Positions 61,601-64,000 of a DNA stretch of 64,000 nucleotides are shown here, piece after piece. How positions within the stretch are numbered: position 1 is the first letter of the stretch; the number at the start of each line of letters is the position of its first letter. The position numbers were made by a program, and so were the translations under genes. The DNA lies in the NCBI RefSeq assembly GCF_954871325.1, contig NC_088775.1:21181561-21245560 (forward strand), in the 5' to 3' direction. The notes below the pieces were generated by a model, which saw nothing but the letters and a program-made list of their open reading frames with translations, searched no databases and was not told where the DNA came from. This DNA is from Gordionus sp. m RMFG-2023 (taxonomy: Eukaryota; Nematomorpha; Gordioida; Chordodea; Parachordodidae).

Positions 61601-62491
61601 AAATAACATATTTCAAACTTGTGAACTTGACCTAAACCCGGAGTCGCTAATACTATATTCCCAAAAAGGAACTACAATTATCTAAAATTTTCCATTTAAG
61701 TGAGAATTCAGGATTTATAATATTGTTTAATTTTTGGCCAATTGTATAGAACTTTAATTGTTGGACATACTTTCATTTTTTAATATTGCCATTTGTGATT
61801 TATTTTTCATTGCAAAGATTGAAAAATGACAATTAGTCTATTAAAGTAAACATTCCATTTGTGATTTATTATTCATTGCAAAGATTAAAAAATGACAAAA
61901 TTAGTCTATTATAGTAAACGTAAAGTTCTTTTTATAATTTATAAACCTTTTTCTATATAAAAATTTTGATTTAGTATACTCTAGATATTGTGATAAACTA
62001 AAAATTTAATGCAATTGGTTTTTATATACCTTTAAATTATGTTATGTTAAAACAAAAAGGCGATAGATTCTTTGTAAAATTTTTTATTTATATTTAATTA
62101 TTTTGCCAGTTGTCAGTACTATTTTAAAAAGATAATTTTTTCTAATGCAAATTCGAACCTGAAGTCGAATCCAGGTTTAGGTAGAGCTTCCAAACCTGAA
62201 CTGCCCCTTTTTTCCCTTAAAATTAAAATTTAAAATTATTTTAAATTTCTATGGAATTTTGATTTTTAAAAGTAATATTTATGGAAAACAGATATGGAAA
62301 AGTGGGTTTGCTATAAGCCAATCAAAATCAGCATTAGCTCTAAATGGTGATAAAATTAACTCGACCTTTTATCATTATTTATGTCATCAACCCTCAAACT
62401 CTGACAAAAATCAAGAACTTGCGCTTTCATTAACATCAACTGGCACACAATCTTTTTTCAAAGATAATTGTTACAGCTCCCATACAACTTT
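40161..62491 (+). CDS. KIAA2013/DUF2152-like membrane protein, 11 exons visible, 3' end outside window
   Basis: Host gene. Exons: 40161-40216, 40289-40350, 40395-40508, 40549-40680, 56969-57027, 57072-57164, 57206-57288, 57333-57533, 60597-60708, 61355-61423, 62292-62491. All introns are GT-AG and every junction keeps the frame, giving 393 codons plus two bases. The N-terminus has a basic stretch, then a hydrophobic anchor (ILIFLLYVWPLF, about residues 20-31), then GNGYIGIFLND. Later matches to human KIAA2013 as I recall it are ECVFFEKTFIVHR / DCVLLQEDFLAHR, INNP / LNNP, INEHILSW / LQDHQLLW followed by an equal-length stretch to a Gly, and DNCYSSHTT / DHCFSGHAT. The human protein is about 630 aa, so roughly the last third lies right of the window. 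Function is unknown in any animal. The start is chosen because no in-frame ATG gives a better anchor. Six introns are 40-44 nt and one is 72 nt; the 16.3-kb and 3.1-kb introns are transposon-filled. Confidence 0.8.
40681..41708. other. AT-rich intron DNA
   Basis: No coding frame, terminal repeat or RNA signature is seen apart from homopolymer runs (a G run near 41250). Confidence 0.5.
41709..42758. mobile_element. Non-autonomous hAT with TATC-rich ends, about 1.05 kb
   Basis: The left GAGTTGTTAAAAGATACTTT with TCTAGATATAAATAC, and the right TATATCTAGATACTTTATCA then ACTCTG, form inverted repeats. The flanks TTTTTTAT and TTTTTATG share seven bases. The ends resemble those of the hAT at 1932 (CAGAGTTGTTAAA). 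It hosts a smaller MITE at 42252-42477. Confidence 0.6.
42252..42477. mobile_element. 226-bp MITE with 30-bp inverted repeats
   Basis: CGTCAGCCTAGAATTGGAGT at the left and ACTCCAATTCTAGACTGACG at the right, with the repeat continuing into the CCACT/AGTGG portion. The interior is AT-rich and non-coding. The target duplication is not clear, so the superfamily is unassigned. Confidence 0.7.
42859..43234 (+). repeat. 376-bp direct repeat, left copy
   Basis: Identical to 49674-50049 except for about four positions. It ends at a T run after GAAGATTTC, exactly where the Ty3/gypsy block begins. Confidence 0.9.
43235..47640 (+). mobile_element. Ty3/gypsy LTR-class retrotransposon, nearly complete coding region, no LTRs found
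   Basis: Parts in order: a short 5' leader, a capsid-like gag from 43431, an Asn/Tyr/Arg-rich stretch (about 43970-44440) with three repeats of a QRKQIQ unit, retropepsin (DTGS near 44620), reverse transcriptase (about 45000-45740, YIDD near 45450), RNase H (about 45770-46130), and integrase with zinc region and DDE core (about 46390-46960) and a tail to about 47400. The group is close to animal K02A2.6-like elements. It looks almost whole, with about two or three breaks, and is young. It lies in host-gene orientation. No LTR pair could be identified around it. Confidence 0.85.
47676..49210 (-). mobile_element. Inverted partial copy of the Ty3/gypsy element (leader, gag, protease start)
   Basis: Reverse complement of 43238-44719, nearly identical, and extending further upstream of gag than the forward copy. 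It carries a leader frame of 78 aa (49203-48967). It is broken (about two or three breaks) and very young by similarity. Confidence 0.85.
48967..49203 (-). CDS. Small leader ORF, 78 aa, RRM-like pattern, upstream of gag in the inverted copy
   Basis: The reading FKVLNVPHQISIYDILFDL then FSRINGTEDVLFEFMNLRDM, INCFELLNGKHYI has a beta-alpha-beta rhythm resembling an RNA-recognition motif (NVP near the RNP2 position, VLFEF near RNP1). The stop lies about 75 bp before the gag start. Only its last part remains in the forward copy. It may belong to the retroelement or be a captured host fragment; I cannot decide. The RRM resemblance is tentative. Confidence 0.35.
   Translation of the reverse strand: MFAFKVLNVPHQISIYDILFDLTYNCDVNFSRINGTEDVLFEFMNLRDMINCFELLNGKHYIYSDSDFIELICIFIKT
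49211..49673. other. Spacer between inverted copy and direct repeat
   Basis: AT-rich. One exon-like stretch at 49341-49402 (MRRVSFAKTGAPCRVTCKWC before a GTAAAT donor, plus strand) is noted but cannot be assigned. Confidence 0.3.
49674..50049 (+). repeat. 376-bp direct repeat, right copy
   Basis: Matches 42859-43234 with about four substitutions and continues into the right half of the hAT element (to 50434), so this copy sits in the original element context. Confidence 0.9.
50443..50955. other. AT-rich intron DNA
   Basis: No feature is recognised. Confidence 0.5.
50956..53300 (-). pseudogene. Tc1/mariner-like (DDE_3, IS630 type) transposase, split by a hAT
   Basis: Minus-strand order: N-terminal helix-turn-helix region (LKEIAKIVNMSRVSHKIKG near 53130), core piece 52819-52604 (PTIEVPLSKGKNVSVLCVCT, then YYKIIGGSYNGILF), and, after the nested hAT, LLSDVILVMD near 51250, a decayed PQLNPIENF region near 51150 and a tail to about 50960. 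These are the hallmarks of IS630-like DDE_3 transposases. Several stops and frame changes, plus the insertion, make it dead. No terminal repeats were identified. Confidence 0.75.
51297..52602 (+). mobile_element. hAT element, 1.3 kb, inserted into the Tc1/mariner-like gene
   Basis: The left end CAGGCACGTAACCAATGGGG and the right end CCTGGATACGTCACTG are inverted and belong to the CAGTGGCGTAGC-type group. The flanks ACCATGAA (51289-51296) and ATCATGAA (52603-52610) match at seven of eight positions. Inside, plus-strand 51905-52083 encodes a hAT dimerisation domain (TYTNERTFFKLRRLKTYLQ, then LLNIYRDLIP after a frame change). This links the GC-rich MITE family to a ZMYM1-like hAT transposase. 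Confidence 0.8.
53301..53734. other. AT-rich intron DNA
   Basis: No feature is recognised. Confidence 0.5.
53735..54125. repeat. Foldback (long inverted repeat) element
   Basis: The left arm GCGTCAATGTGTTATTTTTC...TTTTTTGATCGCGTTTTTT pairs with the right arm AAAAAAACGCGCTCAAAAAA...AAAAAATAACACCTTGATGG...CATTGACG. The pairing continues inward through GACAATTTTGC/GCAAAATTGTC. The arms are about 150 bp with about 80% pairing by eye. Superfamily unknown. Confidence 0.7.
54126..56402. other. Intron DNA with unassigned short frames
   Basis: Mostly AT-rich. Short frames at 54879-55041 (MPARHLFPKNYPNSL) and 55134-55400 (minus) lack recognisable motifs. A GC-richer patch at about 55940-56095 (CAGCAGAACCGACCC, then GGTCGGGCTGCGCCGACC) may be a decayed MITE end. 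A C run lies at about 56210-56224. Confidence 0.35.
56411..56826. mobile_element. GC-rich hAT MITE (GGCCGGGC type), 416 bp, exact 8-bp duplication
   Basis: TAGAAATCTGCAAAGTTAGG at the left and ATTAGGCCCGATGCAGATCA then CTA at the right are inverted repeats. Both flanks read CATTATAG (56403-56410 and 56827-56834). The body has alternating CGGGCCGGGCC blocks and A/T runs that can pair. It ends 142 bp before host exon 5. Confidence 0.88.
56969..57533 (+). CDS. Host gene exons 5-8
   Basis: Exon 5 reads EAYVTSFLDGIVRNLKCIKY. Exon 6 (31 whole codons) holds the best-conserved segment, with the HR and NNP motifs. Exon 7 is LSLEFDVESKKVESIF-type, and exon 8 runs through DPDLFEIFYGKT to KTIKVAAR. Introns are 44, 41 and 44 nt. 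Exon 8 ends in phase 2 at a GTAATA donor and is completed by T at 60597. The in-frame joining across four junctions, despite stops in the introns, is the main evidence for a real gene. Confidence 0.8.
57968..60492 (+). mobile_element. BED-type hAT transposon, 2.5 kb, both ends present, gene decayed
   Basis: CAGGGATCCAAACCGAACCT at the left and CGTTTCGGTTTGGATCCCTG at the right are inverted. The flanks share TATTTTT (left GTATTTTT, right TATTTTTA), an 8-bp duplication with one base changed. Subterminal CGAACC repeats occur on both sides. The gene reads left to right: BED finger, catalytic core, then an intron and the dimerisation end. It lies wholly inside host intron 8 in the same orientation. 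Confidence 0.88.
58219..60150 (+). pseudogene. BED-finger hAT transposase
   Basis: The BED finger (CNIADC, then RHIKRNHP) lies at about 58290-58370. FTLIDDSGFKKI is near 58560, and the first acidic motif KIDCVTRLNRSIIGI near 58725. The 58883-59602 frame has the C/H motif RCASHILQLVV near 59065 and KRPILDCYRWLSTYDMLERL near 59210. A GT-AG intron (59572-59721, 150 nt) joins LDLR to YQVLLTEEEKTKAREH. The end has LDYWRNQSNRYHELYKLSDI and a decayed ERCFSTIKF dimerisation motif near 60080. Several stops and frame changes make it inactive. Confidence 0.75.
60597..62491 (+). CDS. Host gene exons 9-11
   Basis: Exon 9 (60597-60708) reads KTEAYIYIFMRYSLKLN and ends LDELIKN at a GTAAGC donor. Exon 10 (61355-61423) is 23 codons (DVKIAF to SWNN). 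Exon 11 (62292-62491) starts IWKSGFAISQ and contains INSTFYHYL and DNCYSSHTT, then the donor GTAAAT. The introns of 646 and 868 nt hold only AT-rich DNA. The next exon should begin with one base completing TT_ and encode the region after HATMH in the human protein; I did not find it before 64000. Confidence 0.75.
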
Positions 62492-62761
62492 GTAAATCTA
62501 TCAATTATTTTTAGAAATTTACATTAACATAAATATTTTCTATAATTAATTTTTAGAAAAATAAATAAAAATATATTTAGCTGACGAAACTATCGGCGGC
62601 CGGCGCAATTTTCAAAAATAAAAGCGGCATAAATCGGCGCAGTTATAAATTTTTATAACATAAATTTTTTTAATTGCTTAATAATTAAAAAAATATATAT
62701 AAATACATTATTCTACAGATATCTCTGCATATTTTTTAATCTTTATTTAAGAGAAAACTCA
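62492..62761. other. Host intron start with GC-richer patch
   Basis: AT-rich, except 62588-62640 (ATCGGCGGCCGGCGCAATTT, then AAATCGGCGCAG), which is palindromic and may be the terminal repeat of the minus-strand hAT that follows. Confidence 0.35.
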
Positions 62762-63500
62762 TTATAAATCCAAAATCGATTTCGTAATTTTATAATTATC
62801 ATGTATAAAAATTATTTTATTTAAATTTTCGGGACATAATGATGATCTCCTTGAATTCAACGTCAATCCAGTATTGGGTGTGCTAGTCGCCGGAATACAA
62901 AGAATTTTTTTAGCGAGCCTGGAAAGATTGGGAAGTTCGCTCTTCTTTTCTCCCCAAAAATTTAGAACATCCATATCTTGTGAATGTCGTTTTCCAAGAA
63001 GAATATGGCATTCTTGTTCTAAGTCACCTAACGTGGAATCATAATTTGTATTTGTTGAATGTTTATTTGCCAATTTTGTCATATAACTTGAATTCAATAA
63101 TTCCTCTTGATCCTCAATAGCTATATTTACTACCTGAAAATCATCATTATCAAGTTTAAAATGTTTTATTATAAATTTTGAAGCTGAGAAATTTTGCTCT
63201 ATTATATACTTTGACACAATTGTCAATTTTTGAAATCTTGGATCTAAGAGAGAAGCCAATATCTAGTTATTTTTTTAAATAATAAATAAATTAAATAAAT
63301 GAATATACTTATATATTATTACTTGCAGATTATAAACCGGAAATTGTAACGCAAGTTTTTTTAAAGCATATTTTCCTTAAATGAAATGATTACAGAACTA
63401 TATTTACTATTAAATGTTTTTCAATTTCACTTCTAAAAAGTAACGCGTTTAACATAGTCCCGTTTTGTACTGATAGAAATTCAACAGTTTCTTTATTTTG
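62762..63500 (-). pseudogene. hAT transposase C-terminal fragment, minus strand
   Basis: The frame 63259-62762 starts MASLLDPRFQKLTIV, the conserved pre-dimerisation motif. It has DVLNFWGEKKSELPNLSRLA and then IPATSTPNTG. The usual SSERVFS motif is missing at that point, and the frame resumes LNSRRSSLCPENLNKIIF. A likely intron (about 63260-63325) connects to upstream coding scraps. It lies in the host intron in the opposite orientation. Confidence 0.7.
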
Positions 63501-64000
63501 AAAGAAATGCCAATAGTTCTTCTACCACATCAGATTCGTAGTTTGATAATTTGAAAAAGTGTTTTCCAATTCTTTACATTAATAAATTCTTATTTAATCC
63601 AGATGGTTTATAGCATAATTAATATACTATGCCAACGTGTTGGGACATTTAATTTTAAGGTTTTCATATACAGAATTATTGTTATTATTATCATTGGAAT
63701 TGCCAATTTGAAAACGGGTATCCGGATATGGACAGTGCTATCAAGATCTATCATGTCTGATTTTAAATCTATTTTGGAATTTTGGTTTGGATATAAAATA
63801 TTTTCTTAAATCTTGCGATTTTGATGAAGTATCTTCTTTAATATTATTATTAAAAGTCAAGTGTTTTAACAAATTTCCTGTGCTAATGTTGATTGAAAAT
63901 GAATTTTATAGCTAGATTATGTTTTGCAAAACATATATTTTAATTTATTAAAGATTTAGCTTAATACGAGAAAATAATATTTAAAAAAAAAGATAATTTA
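63501..64000. other. AT-rich right edge
   Basis: May include further decayed parts of the minus-strand hAT. No supported gene; the next exon of the host gene was not found here. Confidence 0.35.

Overview
This is a very AT-rich eukaryotic window made almost entirely of transposable elements laid over one host gene. The best clue to the organism is that gene: eleven plus-strand exons, phase-consistent at every junction, resemble the animal-only KIAA2013/DUF2152 membrane protein family. Seven of its ten visible introns are short (six of 40-44 nt, one of 72 nt). I therefore read the window as a fast-evolving, AT-rich animal, possibly a parasitic lineage such as a myxozoan. The species is inference only.

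Layout. 1-4400: a broken hAT transposon with a second, internally deleted hAT inside it (perfect 8-bp target duplications). 4400-6290: AT-rich spacer, an unassigned ORF, a tRNA-headed SINE-like unit and a reverse Helitron 5' end. 6540-9740: a heavily decayed Ty3/gypsy fossil on the minus strand. 9740-16930: a mosaic of Helitron copies and GC-rich-ended hAT MITEs, several with exact 8-bp duplications. 17690-21000: a gag/protease LTR fossil between inverted LTR-like arms. 21480-23253: piggyBac-like and hAT remnants. 23254-32788: a 9.5-kb Helitron with both ends, Rep (HUH) and helicase domains. 32789-39247: the 3' part of another Helitron holding a 5.8-kb PIF/Harbinger-like element, which holds an old MITE, which holds a younger MITE.

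40161-62491 (running on past the window): the host gene. Its first four exons lie within 520 bp. They are followed by a 16.3-kb intron (40681-56968) containing hATs, a Ty3/gypsy element with an inverted partial copy, a Tc1/mariner-like pseudogene split by a hAT, a foldback repeat and a GC-rich MITE. Exons 5-8 lie in 565 bp, then a 3.1-kb intron holds a complete-ended BED-type hAT, then exons 9-11. The C-terminal third of the protein should lie beyond the right edge.

The elements do not form a pathway. Their relations are insertion relations, which the sequence documents well through target duplications, empty sites inside sister copies, and terminal repeats. Host introns seem to be either about 40-70 nt or inflated by transposons.
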